Positions 10,301 through 20,769 of a stretch of 39,983 nt of DNA are shown here, in pieces (the stretch's first letter is position 1; each line of letters opens with the position of its first letter). Location of the stretch: assembly GCA_014925825.1 (NCBI GenBank), contig JACGCK010000330.1, positions 1 through 39,983 of the forward strand, read 5' to 3'. The stretch comes from Pholiota molesta (lineage: Eukaryota > Basidiomycota > Agaricomycetes > Agaricales > Strophariaceae). The notes under the pieces are model-generated. The model had not been told where the DNA came from. It made no database searches and saw only the letters and a program-made list of their open reading frames with translations. The position numbers were made by a program, and so were the translations under genes.

Positions 10301-12903
10301 GCGCAGAACGGGTGGGGCATGCACCACGCCCCGCCGCCCGTCGCGCCGCCACCGCTGCATGCGCTGGAGCGCGAGCTCGAGCCGGACCTGCTGGCCGCGT
10401 TCGTGGAGTACAGCGGCGTCGGCGCGGGGCGCGCGTCGCGCGCGTCGAACCCCAACCACTCCCCGCTCGGCGCGCCGGCGCCGCCCGTGTTTGCGGACGC
10501 GTTTGGGGGCGCGCGCGGAAGGACGCGGACGATGGAGCCGGTGGCGCTCGAGTCTGCGGGGCACGGCAATGGCAATGGGCACGCTGCGAGCAGGGGCGCG
10601 CGCGACGCCAGCGCCAGCGCCGCGACCTCGGCGTCTGCGGCGCGCTCGCGCTCGCGCTCGCCGACGATGACGCGCGCGTTCCCGTCGTGGGCGGCGCGCA
10701 TGACCGGCGGCGGCGCGGCGTCGTCTTCATCCGCGGCGCATGGGCAGCCCCAGGCAGAGGTGGCGCCGGCGAGTGCTGGGCCCGCGCGCGGGTCGACGGC
10801 GACGCCCATCTCCAGCGGGTGGACGCGCAAGTTCCAGAAGCCCGCGGTCGCTGGCAGCGCGACACCCCACCCGCAGCCCGCCGCGGCGCTGCCACACACG
10901 CACACGCCCGCCGCGTCCTCGTCGTCGGCCGCGGCGTCGATGTTCTCCCTGAAGAACCCGTTCGGGTTCGCGGACGACGCGGAGCCCGCGACGCCGCTGG
11001 CCTCGTCGTGGCTCGGCAAAGGGAAGAAGGCGGCGGCGTCGTTCGTCGCGGCCTCGGTCGGTGGTATGCAGCACGCGCATGCGCAGGAGGACGAGCAGCC
11101 GGAGCCGGAGGTGTCGCTGTGGGAGCAGGTGGCGCAGCAGAAGGGCAGCGGCGTGGCGGCAGGCGCAGGGAAGAAGGCGCTGCCTGCTGAGCCGGCGCCG
11201 ACGCCTGTGACGAAGACCGAAAAGGAGAAGGTGGCAGAAAAGCCCGCGCCGGCACCCGCGCCGCCCGCGTCGAAGAAGCAGAGCAAGAAGCAGCGCCAGG
11301 CGATGATGAAGAAGGGCGGCAAGACCGCAGCGGAAGAGGCGCCCGAGCCTGAACCTGAACAGGAGCCGGAGCCAGAGCCAGCGCCACCAGTCACACCAGC
11401 CAAAAGCAAGCTCGCATCCTCCCTGTCGGCCGCGAAATTCGCCAATGGCGACGCCGACGAGGACGCGGATGGCGACGCCAATGCCAACGAAGACGACGCG
11501 GAGATGTTCTCCAGCGCCCATGTCTCGATGTCGTTCTCCAAATCGCGCGCGCTGCCGTCGGTTGGTGGACGCCGCCGCCTCGACTCGCTCTCGCAATCCA
11601 CTGCATCAGGTGGCTGGGACTCGGAGTCCGCGTCCGCGACCACCCCGCGCCCGCCGCCAAAGGTGCCCGCGCATCTGCAGGAGGTGGCAGCGGCGATGTC
11701 CGCCCCGCCGCCGTTCGGCCTGAAGCCGCTCATGCAGGCGCAGGCAGAGAACCGTCCCGGGACGGGCATGGGCACGATCAGGCCTCGTGCTGGATCGTCG
11801 GCAACGGGGTGGGGCGCTGCGACGAATGCAAATGCAAACGGGGCAGCGACGGGGCAGAACGGGGGCGGGCGCTCGCTGTGGGGTCTCTTTGGCGGTGGCG
11901 GGTCGGCGGGAGGTGATGCTGCTCCTGCAGCCGCGCCGAAGGCGCAAGCAGACATGTGGGTGCCAGGTGGATTTGAGAGAGCGGAGGACGAGAACGAGGC
12001 AGGCGTGGAGGGCGTGGATGATGGTGGTGGCGGTGGCGGTGATGGCGGAGGTGGTGAGAGCGGTGGATGGATGGCGATGGGCAACAATGGACGTTCCCAA
12101 GCGGATAAAATGCAATCTCAACAACCCGTGTCTTTGGCGCAGCGTCTGCGCCGCGGTTCAGAAGCTACTGCTCCTTCTCCGGCGCCTCGTGCTGTGGGCA
12201 AGGGGGCAGCTGTTGCTGCTGCTGCGCCTGCCGCACCCACCACAGCAGCGTCTGCGGCTGCATCGAAAAAAGCCGCGCCAAAAAGGGTGCCAAAGGGAAG
12301 AAGGTCACTATTGAGGACGTGCCAGATGAAGAAGTAGACAACCGTGGCGAGGTCCTCCCCGTCGATTCGCGGCTCATCTTCGACGACGCCCAAGTCATCC
12401 TGGAGCCCAAGCCGAGCGTACCGCCGGCTCTCTTCGACTCCATCATCAGCTACACTGATGAGGAGGACAACAAGCCCGCGCAAGCACGCGCGTCGTCCAA
12501 CTCACCCCCAGCGGATACATGGGGCAACGATAGGTGGATGTCTGCAGCGGCCAAGGAGATCCAGGAAGGCACGTCGAAGATGGAGAAAGCGTCTGGTGGT
12601 GGTGGGGTGTGGGGTGCGGGTTCTAATAACGCAGCCAAGCGTACCTGGGGCCCGACTGCTGGCGGCGCCTCTGAAGATGTCGAGGACCAGGGCCCGCCCT
12701 TCTTCTCGGCGCATGGCGGGAGCGGCGGGCGTGCAGGGAAAACTACACAGCAGACGGCTGGCGGCGGCGGCGTCTGGGGCCAGAAGGGCAAGGGCAAGCT
12801 GACGGCAGATCCTGCTGGAGGCGACGAGGCGGGGAATGGGGCGGCCAAGCCGACGATACAAAATCTGAAGCGAAACAAGGCCGCTGGCGGTAAATTATTC
12901 TGA
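7393..12903 (+). CDS. Large low-complexity WG/GW-rich protein, unknown function
   Basis: ATG at 7393 opens exon 1 (7393-8097, 235 aa). An intron follows at 8098-8171 (GTGCGT...CCCAG), and exon 2 runs from 8172 to the TGA at 12903. Exon 1 holds an ordered Ala/Leu-rich part (ARIRALWAAFERALLP to DITADEMERIA) and a DDDDDD run. Exon 2 has acidic stretches, a helix-like AFERFKLRTRMQKIVEFHA (near 8752), polyQ near 9755-9845, Ser/Ala runs, and a C-terminal part (LPVDSRLIFDDAQVILEPKP). About sixteen WG or GW motifs (NGWGQ, QGGWGA, TWGND, VWGQK) are scattered through it. Codons are extremely GC-rich, unlike the neighbours. The reading frame changes at homopolymers: 8630 and 12266 are clear, and 8390-8420, 8458 and 8557 are probable. 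Each is explained by one missing base. The family is not recognised; a role in binding partners through WG motifs is only inference. Confidence 0.62.
9755..9845 (+). repeat. CAG/CAA polyglutamine tract
   Basis: Interrupted CAG and CAA runs encode two glutamine blocks separated by a His/Gly/Trp stretch (PHQGGWGHH) inside the WG-rich protein. Such tracts vary in length and are error-prone in assembly. Confidence 0.75.
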
Positions 12904-13394
12904 ACGTCGCATGATTTTTTTTTGATCTCTTTCTGTGCTTGTTTTCTGTTCAATTTCTTTGTGAAGGTGTTATCTGTTGTACAACTTGTATGTATCTCAC
13001 ATTGTTATATGTTCTCCTTTTTTCGACACATAGACGCTATCGCATGCAGCCTGTAGTTTTACTATATAGTCAATGGAACTTTTTCTTGTTACCATCAATA
13101 AGAGAAAACTTGACATGATGGACTCGCCTATGTCTGCAGCGAATGCTGGGACCAGAGAGTACTAACACTGCGAATGCCTACATCGATGCGGGGGGAAAGG
13201 AGAGAAGGAGGATTCGTCTGGGTTATCGTTAGTGTATGAGTCCTCTTTAGCTCCCTTCCAGTTCTATCTATTCAACGCACAACGTGTAGACGGCACCGCA
13301 CCGTGTAGCAAAATGTGCATGCCACCCGGGCTAGCAGAAAGAAGCTTACTCCAGAAAGAGGGAAATCATCATGCATTCAATTCACACCGAGCTT
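12904..13394. other. 3' flank of the WG-rich gene, no gene seen
   Basis: AT-richer sequence with T-runs follows the stop. GC content drops abruptly from the coding region. No reading frame is supported. Confidence 0.35.
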
Positions 13395-14441
13395 AAAATT
13401 AAAGACCTCTTCCTTTAACAATTCTTCAAGAAAGGGATCTCTCTCTTAATCGGATCTCCTCTGCACTCATGGAATGTCTGCTATGCTGCAGCGCTGAGTG
13501 AACAGAGCCCCTGAGTAACGACGTCCAGCAAGTTTTGCGCTTTCACTCAAATAGGCATGAGAAAACAAGCTTTGATACAGTATAATCTCTTGGGGCGAGG
13601 CAACCACGAGGATAGCATCTTGGGATGATAATATATTTCCAATGACCTGTCACCTTCAGGACACGAGGCGTGCGATAAGGGTCCAGTGGTATGTTTTTTC
13701 GCCTCCCATGCCAAATGTGGGCTACCGGCAAGATTCACCTGGGATATTCGCAGCTCGTTCTGGCTTGAATCGAAATTCGGCAAAAAGTAACGGTGGTGGA
13801 GGGGAATGTCTACCTAGATGGGACAAGTCTGCGCAATCAAGTTTTTGGATTCGAGAAGAAGCGTCGACATCGGAAGAATCGCGCTTGCAATGCCATACAA
13901 TTGGAAGTATTTCTGGTCTGAAGATGCCAGATCTTGGGAAATGTTTGAAAGACTGTTTTTTTTCGTAATTCCTGTCCCTCCTTTCCTACAACATCACCTA
14001 CATCAACCTCGTTGAAATCATTAAACAGATTTTGCTTGTCAACGCATTTGTGTTGAGCAGTAGCAAGCATCAAAATTTGCGGCACACTGAATACAATGTA
14101 TTGAATGTATAAAATAGCAAACATGCAGGGTCCCGAGTGGGTGCGCTGCTAATTTCGAGTTATGTCGTCGGTTCAACTTATAGTCATTTTCAGTACCCAT
14201 TGCTAGAGTTTGAATGGGTTCGACAGAACATTTGGTGCATAAGTTTATGTTCTTCTTGGACCAGAGATACTCCCGAACAAATGCTAATGGTTGTTTATTT
14301 ACCGTGATGATGAATCCACTGGTAGAACGAAGGAAGGAAGCCTGCCTTGAGCCCGCCTCATGTTGATCCGTCGCTTATCTCATCTTATCCACTTCCATTT
14401 ACGTCCATGCCTATCTTCACTGTCGACATGCAGCATCGACG
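13395..14441 (+). repeat. Direct repeat copy A (1.05 kb), upstream of the AIM9-like gene
   Basis: From AAAATTAAAGACCTCTTC to GACATGCAGCATCGACG this stretch aligns end to end with 16495-17556, with many scattered substitutions and small gaps. Shared blocks include AGGCATGAGAAAACAAGC, TTCGAGAAGAAGCGTCGA and TACCGTGATGATGAATCCA. It ends about 50 bp before the AIM9-like start codon, so it includes that gene's promoter. No terminal inverted repeats or target duplication are evident. It looks like half of a tandem duplication rather than a transposon. Confidence 0.8.
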
Positions 14442-14492
14442 TAGGCCGGTGACCGTCCCTCTACTTAAAAGAGAAGTCGATGCTACTTCGAC

Positions 14493-16349
14493 ATGCTTCG
14501 CCTTAGGAGGGCGACTGTTGTCTTCAACCGGCTCAAAGTTCCAATCTCTCCGCGACCACTCTTGCCTTCCTTCCTGAGCTCTGCCTTCACCACAACATGT
14601 TCGCTGCCACGTCGCGCCTTGTCCACCATGGCGGATTCCCAGGATAATCTCTTCAACTACACCTCAGGGCGTTGGGTGTAAGTCTCGTACGCCTTGTTCT
14701 AGCGCATACATTTCTGACCCGTCATCTCTATTGTTCAGCTACAACGACGCTCTTCGCCACAAGGAGCGGAAGGTCGTTTTCGATGTCGACGGGCTGCGTC
14801 GACTTGCAGCCGAGTCCGTAGATCAGAATCTTACAGATGTCGTCAGCTTGACCAAGCTTGCTGAGGGCGGTTTCAACCGCACCTTTGTCATTGCACTGCG
14901 CGGTGGTCGGCAGGTGGTCGCCCGCATTCCCTACCCTGTGACGGCCCCCAACTACTACGCCATCGCCAGCGAAGTGGCTACTATCGAGTACCTGCGGTCC
15001 TGCGGAATCCCTGCTCCCGAGATTTACGGGTATTCCGCCGACTCGGACAACCCCGCTGGAACCCCGTATATTCTTATGGAGTTCGTTCAAGGCTCCAAGC
15101 TCAGCGAGGTCTGGCCCAGCCTCGGTGACCGGGAAGTCATCTCTGTCGTCCGCCAGCTCACTCAGCTCGAATCACGAATGATGTCGCTGCCATTCCCCGC
15201 CGGCGGGAGCCTCTACTTCACCAAAGACCTCGAGAAGGTCGCCCCGGGGCTGGGCGTACCGCTGGAGGACACGCGTTTCTGCGTCGGCCCGGATACGAAG
15301 CTGGCGCTGTGGTATGGGAGAAGAACAGAGCTCGACGTATATCGAGGACCGTGTATGCTGCTTTCTGCCTCCTCATTATCACGCCCTCGAACTAACTGAC
15401 AACTATAGATCAAAACGCTGAAGCAGCTCTCGCAGCAGCAGCGCACAAGGAGATTGCTTACCTGAAGCATTTCGGACAACCGCTCCTGCCGATGCGGCGT
15501 GAGAGGAGGCCCGGTTACAAGTACCAGCTACAGTCGCCGTCATACCACGTCGAGAACTTGGAGCGGTACCTCAGCATCACGTCCTCACTTGTCCCTAAGG
15601 ACCCCAATTTAAGTCATTTCTGCATTCGCCATCCAGATCTCCAGACGAACAACATCTTCGTCTCCAGGTCGCCCGACTCCGGCTGCAAAGTCATCAGCCT
15701 ATTTGACTGGCAACACACGTCTATCCTGCCCATGTTTCTCCTCGCTGGCATTCCCCAACGCCTCCAGAACCACGGAGATAGCGTCTCCGAGTCTATGACG
15801 CCGCCCTCTCTACCGGAGAACTTCGACGAGTTGAGTGGAAATAAGCGAGCCAACGAGGAGTATCTCTACCGTCTTCGCCTAGTTCACTACCACTACGTTA
15901 CCAGCACGAAGGAGTGCAACCAGCGCCACTACGCCGCCTTCACGGACCGCTTGTACGCGCTCCGTGGCCGTCTCTTCCTACATGCTGGTGGCCCATGGGA
16001 GGGCGAGAGCGCCGAGCTGAAGAATGCGCTCATTCAAGCCACGGAGAAGTGGGAGGCGTTGACGGGCGGAGGCGTTCCGTGTCCCCTCGCGTTTGATGAC
16101 GAGGACCTGCGCGAGATGCGGGTGCTGAATCAAGAACTGAGTCAAGCGGGCAGGGGCTTTGAGATCTGGCAGGCCATGTGCGGCGTTGGGGAAGAGGGCT
16201 GGGTACATAATGAGGACTATGAGTTTGCCGTGGCTTTCTTGAAGGAGCGCAAGGAGCAGGGGTTGGCGGGGGCCGAGTCGGCGGAGGAACGGGAGGAGGT
16301 CATGTATCACTGGCCATGGGATGACATGGATGAAGAGATGTATATGTAA
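14493..16349 (+). CDS. AIM9-like mitochondrial phosphotransferase/kinase-fold protein
   Basis: Three exons, 14493-14677, 14739-15352 and 15409-16349, give 579 residues. The start at 14493 gives an Arg-rich, acid-poor N-terminus (MLRLRRATVVFNRLK... to SLPRRALST) typical of a mitochondrial presequence. It is followed by FNYTSGRWVYND, the usual opening of fungal Altered-inheritance-of-mitochondria-9 proteins. The aminoglycoside-phosphotransferase/protein-kinase-like fold is shown by LAEGGFNRTF (nucleotide loop), VARIPYP (the lysine usual after the loop is not obvious here), ILMEFVQGSKL, the catalytic-loop motif RHPDLQTNN near residue 342 and the metal-binding LFDWQ near 364. RGPYQNAEAAL across the second splice fits the family. 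The substrate is unknown; in yeast the family is linked to mitochondrial genome maintenance. The gene sits between two direct repeats, as if a second copy had been lost. Confidence 0.88.
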
Positions 16350-16494
16350 CTAACCGTGCTAGATATTCCATCCTGCTATATGTCATCTGCAACTTGTATC
16401 TATGGCCAGTCGGCCGCGTTTGTTAAATCGTAACTTCAGGAAATGCTGGCAATGGCTGTTCTGATTGGATGGTCCTCTACCTACTCTTGGGGGA
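16350..16494. other. 3' flank of the AIM9-like gene
   Basis: A short interval between the stop codon and repeat copy B. It should hold the 3' UTR. Confidence 0.4.
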
Positions 16495-17556
16495 AAAATT
16501 ATAGACGTCTTCGTTTAACAACTTCTTCAAAAAACGGATATCTCGCTTCGGACCTCTTCCTAATTACTGCGCCAATGGAATGGCTATGCTCTAGTACTCA
16601 GGAAACAGAGCCCTTAAGCAATGACGTCCAGCGAGTATTCCGCTCCCAACAACTCAAAGTCTAGGCATGAGAAAACAAGCTTTGATACAATCTTCGAGGG
16701 CGAGGCAGCCACGAGGATAGCATCTTGAGATGATAATATTTTTTTCAACGATCTGTCACCGGTCACCTTCAGGACACGAGGCGTGGCGATAAGGCGCGGT
16801 GGGTATGTTTTACGCGTCTCATGTCAAATGTGGGCTGCTGGCCAAGATTCACCTGGGATTTTCGCAGCTTGTTCTGGCTTGAATTCGGCAAAAAGTAATG
16901 GTGGTGGAGCTCGAGAATGTCTACCTAGATTGGTCAAGTCTGCGCAATCAAGTTTTTTGGATTCGAGAAGAAGCGTCGACATCGGAAGAATCGCGCTTGC
17001 AAAGCCATCCAATTGAAAGCATTTTGGGTGGGAAATTTTTGCAAGACATTTTCCCCCCGTAAATCCTTCCCCTTACCTACAACATACTCGTTGAAATAAT
17101 TGGAACAACCCTAAAAACGCACTTGTATTAAGCAGCAGCAGGCATTTAAATTTGCAGCACACTGAATAAATTATATTGTATGAAATAGCAAACAACTTAA
17201 AGTGCACTTATGTACTTACTTCTGCATCACAAGCGCAGGGTCCCGAGTGCGTGCGCTGCTAATTTCGAGTTATCTCATCGGTTCAATAAAGATCTTGCGC
17301 ATTTCCGGTACCCATTGCTAGACTTCGAATGCATTCCCAGACAGAACATTTGGTGCGTCAATTTATAAGTATCCCTCTTGGGCCAGAGATTCGCCCGGAC
17401 AAATGCTAGTAGTCTCTATTTACCGTGATGATGAATCCAGAACGAAGGGAGGAAGCCTGCCTTGAGCCCGCCTCATGTTGATCCGTTGCTTATCTCATCT
17501 TATCCTGTTCCATTTACGTCGATGCTTATTTTCACTGTAGACATGCAGCATCGACG
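16495..17556 (+). repeat. Direct repeat copy B (1.06 kb), downstream of the AIM9-like gene
   Basis: It matches copy A (13395-14441) along its length and ends at the same GACATGCAGCATCGACG block. In copy A this block precedes the AIM9-like start; in copy B unrelated sequence follows and no AIM9-like codons are visible. It also contains an insertion of about 30 bp (AACAACTTAAAGTGCACTTA region, near 17190) absent from copy A. Confidence 0.8.
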
Positions 17557-17927
17557 ACAATCCCCGCCAGATGACTTGAACTAGCCTCCTTTTCGGTTAC
17601 ACTACGCTTGAGTCGTTATCTCCACTTCCGAATAGTTCTACTAAACCATTTCCAACTCCCTCCATCGATCTCGCTGCCATGATGTCGTATTTACGGGGAA
17701 AGGGGTGCAAAGTTTCTCAAGAGAATCTGGCCACGTGTACTGATTTTTAGAACATAAGTGGTCAAGTTAACTTGGGGTACCTTTGATTAACAATCAATGC
17801 TCACGGAGAAGAAGGTTGGCCTGGAATTAGATATAGTACGCGACCCCGTTCTTATCTCTATTGCCCCGCCTTTTCCATCCGGACAAGTTGCGCTGGCTCC
17901 CCATCCTGCCGCGCCCCGCCGCAACTA
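17557..17927. promoter_or_regulatory. Upstream region of the first EPDEEWK-family gene
   Basis: 371 bp between repeat copy B and the ATG at 17928. Pyrimidine-rich stretches precede the start, as is common in fungal promoters. No specific site could be assigned. Confidence 0.3.
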
Positions 17928-20183
17928 ATGATCACGCTGTCGGACTCGGAGCCCTCATCCCCCACGAATCCAACGAAGCCCGAGATGGACATCGAGCCGG
18001 ACGAGGAGTGGAAGAAGATCCTGAAATCGCGCATCCAGAGCGATCTGCAATCGATGGCCAAGGAGGTGAAGGAGGCCCAGCTCGCGGAGATGCACAAGTC
18101 GAATCCCGGCCCGGAGGACCGCAAGCGCCTCGAGGACGACTACAAGTCCAAGATAGCGACTATAAAGGAGTCGGGGAACGATCAGTACCAGATTGAGCTC
18201 GAGAAAGAGCGCAATAAGCGGCGCTGGGCGGCGGGCGAGCCGATGCTCCCGGGCTGGTCGAAGTACCTGGAGGAGGAGCAACAGCATGCGTTCGACAGCT
18301 TCAAGCACAGCCGCGACCCGCCAGTCTCTCCCACCCATTTACAGGCTACCTTCCGTTCACTGTCCAGAGCGTCCAGGAAATCATATTCGTCGACCACTTC
18401 CTTTCCTACCGGCGTTGACGAGGCTGACTTCGAGCCTGATGAGGAATGGAAGAAGCAGCTGCGCGCACGCATCCAGCTCGGTTTCCAGCCTAAAATCCAG
18501 CACGCCAAGGACAAACAACTCCTAGATAATAGGAGGGGCATGAGCGCAGAAGAAAAGAAGCGCGTCGAAGACGATTATATAGCGGCGATGGAGAACGTCA
18601 AATCACTGGCGAACGACGAGTACCAATTCGAGCTCGACAAGGAGCGAAATAGGCGTCGGTCAGGCCGAATCGGCGAGAAAGCGGAGCCCGTGAAACTGGA
18701 CGGGCTGGACATACCATGGACCACCAAATCCTTCGTCTCCGAAGTGTCTGAATCCTCTCTCTTATCACCGCCTCAGAAGGAGCCCATCCTCTCGCGGAAG
18801 GGGAACGATGATCTCGAGCCCGATGATATCTGGAAGGACAAGCTCAAAGCGCGCATTCAGGCCGATCTGAAAGGAATGGTGAAGTCCGCGAATGAAGCTC
18901 ATTTCCGCGCGCTCAAGAAAGCGGCCGAAGCGTTCGCTCAGCTCGACGTCGAGTACAAAGCGGCTATGGACCGCATCAAGGGCATGAACGACCAGCGCTA
19001 TGAGAGCGAGCTCGCTCGGGAGCGTCTTCGCCGCCGCGGGATCGCCGAGACTGATGCTGTCAGCGAAGACGAAGAGTCGGAGGAGAGCGAGGAGAGCGAA
19101 GAAAGCGAAAAGGAGAAGGAAGGCGGAACGCCGTATAATTACGATTCGCTCCCACCCGATCTTAAATCCCTCGCAGCTAGCGCGCGCGAGAAGCAGGAGC
19201 ATCTTCGCCGTCTCCTTGATGAGGCAGATAAACGCGAAGCCGAGATTGCGGAACGGGAGCGCGCTCTGTTGCGCCGTGATAAGAAACTGGACCGGCGTCA
19301 TTCGGAGGCGAGGAAGAAGGACGACGACACTAAGCTGCATGAGGAAGAATCGGAGAAAGCGGACGCGGGCAAGGCGAAGTCGGAGGTCAAATGGAAGGAT
19401 TTTGAAGAGGAGGTGGAGCGCGAGCCTGACGCAGTGGCCGCTGAGAAAGCGCGTCGCAAACAGGAAGTCATTGACGACCAATTCCGGGACTACGAAGGTG
19501 GAGACCTTCTCGAGGACGATCTCTTTGCCGAGCCCGATCCCAAGTGGGTCGAAGAGCAGCAGTACATCTGGCAGCAGCTCCAATACGAGCAGCAGGCCGC
19601 TATGATCCAGAGGAAGCGTCAGGAGCAGCGGAAGCGCCAAGACAGCATGAGCAGCGACAATCCCTCAAATGGGTCCCCGAGCAGCTCGCCCGTCGTCTCG
19701 AAGATGCCGCAGCAGATACCGCAGCTGTTCCCCCCACCCGTAAACCGCTCGCATGTGCCCGTCACGCCATGGACGCCGGCGGGGTTCACGCTCGCGAGCG
19801 CGACCAAGCCGCCTCCGTCGCCGAATATCGGGCGCAAGCCCTCGCTGCTCGCGTTCACTGCGCCGATGGGCATCCCAGGGTCTGGAAAGCAACGCACAAG
19901 TTCTGTTAGCTCTGGAAGTTCGGTCACTGGAAACGTTGGCACTATACCGCATGCACCTTCGCCGGCGCCTCGCAATGTGCCCGTGAATGTACCTCCTGTG
20001 AGTAAAATTAGTTTCATTCAATCTGCAACGGTGGCTAATAAATTTTATGATATACAGAACAACTTGTATGCTCGTGTGGCTATGGTGAAGAGTAACTCAA
20101 CTCAGGACTCTGTACGTGTTTCAGGTTCGATCGATTACAATTTATATCTAATGTTACTCTACCTTGATCAACAGCCGCACTGA
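17928..20183 (+). CDS. EPDEEWK-repeat coiled-coil protein (family member 1), unknown function
   Basis: Exons 17928-19997, 20058-20111 and 20175-20183 code for 710 residues, ending DSPH. Both introns (60 and 63 nt) are multiples of three without in-frame stops, so the unspliced frame is also open. Three copies of a shared module lie at about residues 22-104, 165-245 and 295-372. Each begins E-P-D-[ED]-x-W-K, continues LKxRIQ...L and VEYKAAM..IK, and ends DQY..EL.KER..RR. The first copy is followed by GEPMLPGW. An acidic run (SEDEESEESEESEESE), a charged coiled coil (about 415-530) and YIWQQLQYEQQAAMIQRKRQ (about 540) come next, then a Pro/Ser-rich tail. No catalytic motif, signal peptide or membrane span is seen. 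A structural or scaffold role is a guess. Confidence 0.8.
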   Translation: MITLSDSEPSSPTNPTKPEMDIEPDEEWKKILKSRIQSDLQSMAKEVKEAQLAEMHKSNPGPEDRKRLEDDYKSKIATIKESGNDQYQIELEKERNKRRWAAGEPMLPGWSKYLEEEQQHAFDSFKHSRDPPVSPTHLQATFRSLSRASRKSYSSTTSFPTGVDEADFEPDEEWKKQLRARIQLGFQPKIQHAKDKQLLDNRRGMSAEEKKRVEDDYIAAMENVKSLANDEYQFELDKERNRRRSGRIGEKAEPVKLDGLDIPWTTKSFVSEVSESSLLSPPQKEPILSRKGNDDLEPDDIWKDKLKARIQADLKGMVKSANEAHFRALKKAAEAFAQLDVEYKAAMDRIKGMNDQRYESELARERLRRRGIAETDAVSEDEESEESEESEESEKEKEGGTPYNYDSLPPDLKSLAASAREKQEHLRRLLDEADKREAEIAERERALLRRDKKLDRRHSEARKKDDDTKLHEEESEKADAGKAKSEVKWKDFEEEVEREPDAVAAEKARRKQEVIDDQFRDYEGGDLLEDDLFAEPDPKWVEEQQYIWQQLQYEQQAAMIQRKRQEQRKRQDSMSSDNPSNGSPSSSPVVSKMPQQIPQLFPPPVNRSHVPVTPWTPAGFTLASATKPPPSPNIGRKPSLLAFTAPMGIPGSGKQRTSSVSSGSSVTGNVGTIPHAPSPAPRNVPVNVPPVSKISFIQSATVANKFYDIQNNLYARVAMVKSNSTQDSVRVSGSIDYNLYLMLLYLDQQPH

Positions 20184-20593
20184 TATCCCACTTGCAATCA
20201 GATATCTTGACGCGCCATTCACTTGTAATTGGGATAATTTTTGTATGTAATTCACCTGGGGTTATGAATTGAGTAGGCTGAGCGTGGCGTTGTCGATACT
20301 GCAAACCATAGCGATATTTTGTATCTGGCGACTGTATCATTTTGGCCGATCGCTCTGGCTTTGAGTTGCATTATAATTTATGCCGATTGCCTGCCTTGCG
20401 ATTACCGACCTCAACCAACGTTTAGCACACCATTGTCCAACCATCACCAGCCACTGTCTGAATCCTTAGCTAGGTTTCTACAGCACTGCCTTCGACATCG
20501 CCCAATAATATATCTCGATATTACTTATACCCTAGGAGTTTTTTTGGGGGCGGTTGAATGTAAGCAGTACTACAATATGTGGTTCGTCTTGTC

Positions 20594-20667
20594 CAGCGAG
20601 CCCTTTCGGGTGGTGAATAACTTACGTAAAATTAATCTATAAATACAGCCACTACGGCGAAATCGCC
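20594..20667 (+). repeat. 74-bp direct repeat, copy 1
   Basis: Runs from CAGCGAGCCCTTTCGGGT to AAATCGCC and matches 20693-20769 with only a few differences. A GC-rich 25-bp spacer (GGTAGGCGCCCAGGCCCC...) separates the copies. The unit includes a possible stem, GGCGAAATCGCC. Confidence 0.75.
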
Positions 20668-20692
20668 GGTAGGCGCCCAGGCCCCAAAGCCG

Positions 20693-20769
20693 CAGCGAGC
20701 CCTTTCGGGTAGTGAATAACTTACGTAAGATTAATCTATAACACAGCCACTATGTACGGCAAAATCGCC
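20693..20769 (+). repeat. 74-bp direct repeat, copy 2
   Basis: Second copy of the unit at 20594. Differences include GTAGTG for GTGGTG and an insertion of TGTA before CGGCAAAATCGCC, where the stem is weakened. Confidence 0.75.

Noticed and set aside
8904..11387. Very long minus-strand frames opposite the WG-rich gene (over 600-800 codons)
   Set aside because: They are Arg/Pro/Ala-rich mirrors of a GC-rich coding strand where stop codons are rare in every frame.
13395..17556. Direct repeats around the AIM9-like gene as LTRs of a retroelement
   Set aside because: There is no reverse transcriptase or integrase between them, no TG...CA ends, and the enclosed gene is a host mitochondrial-type gene.
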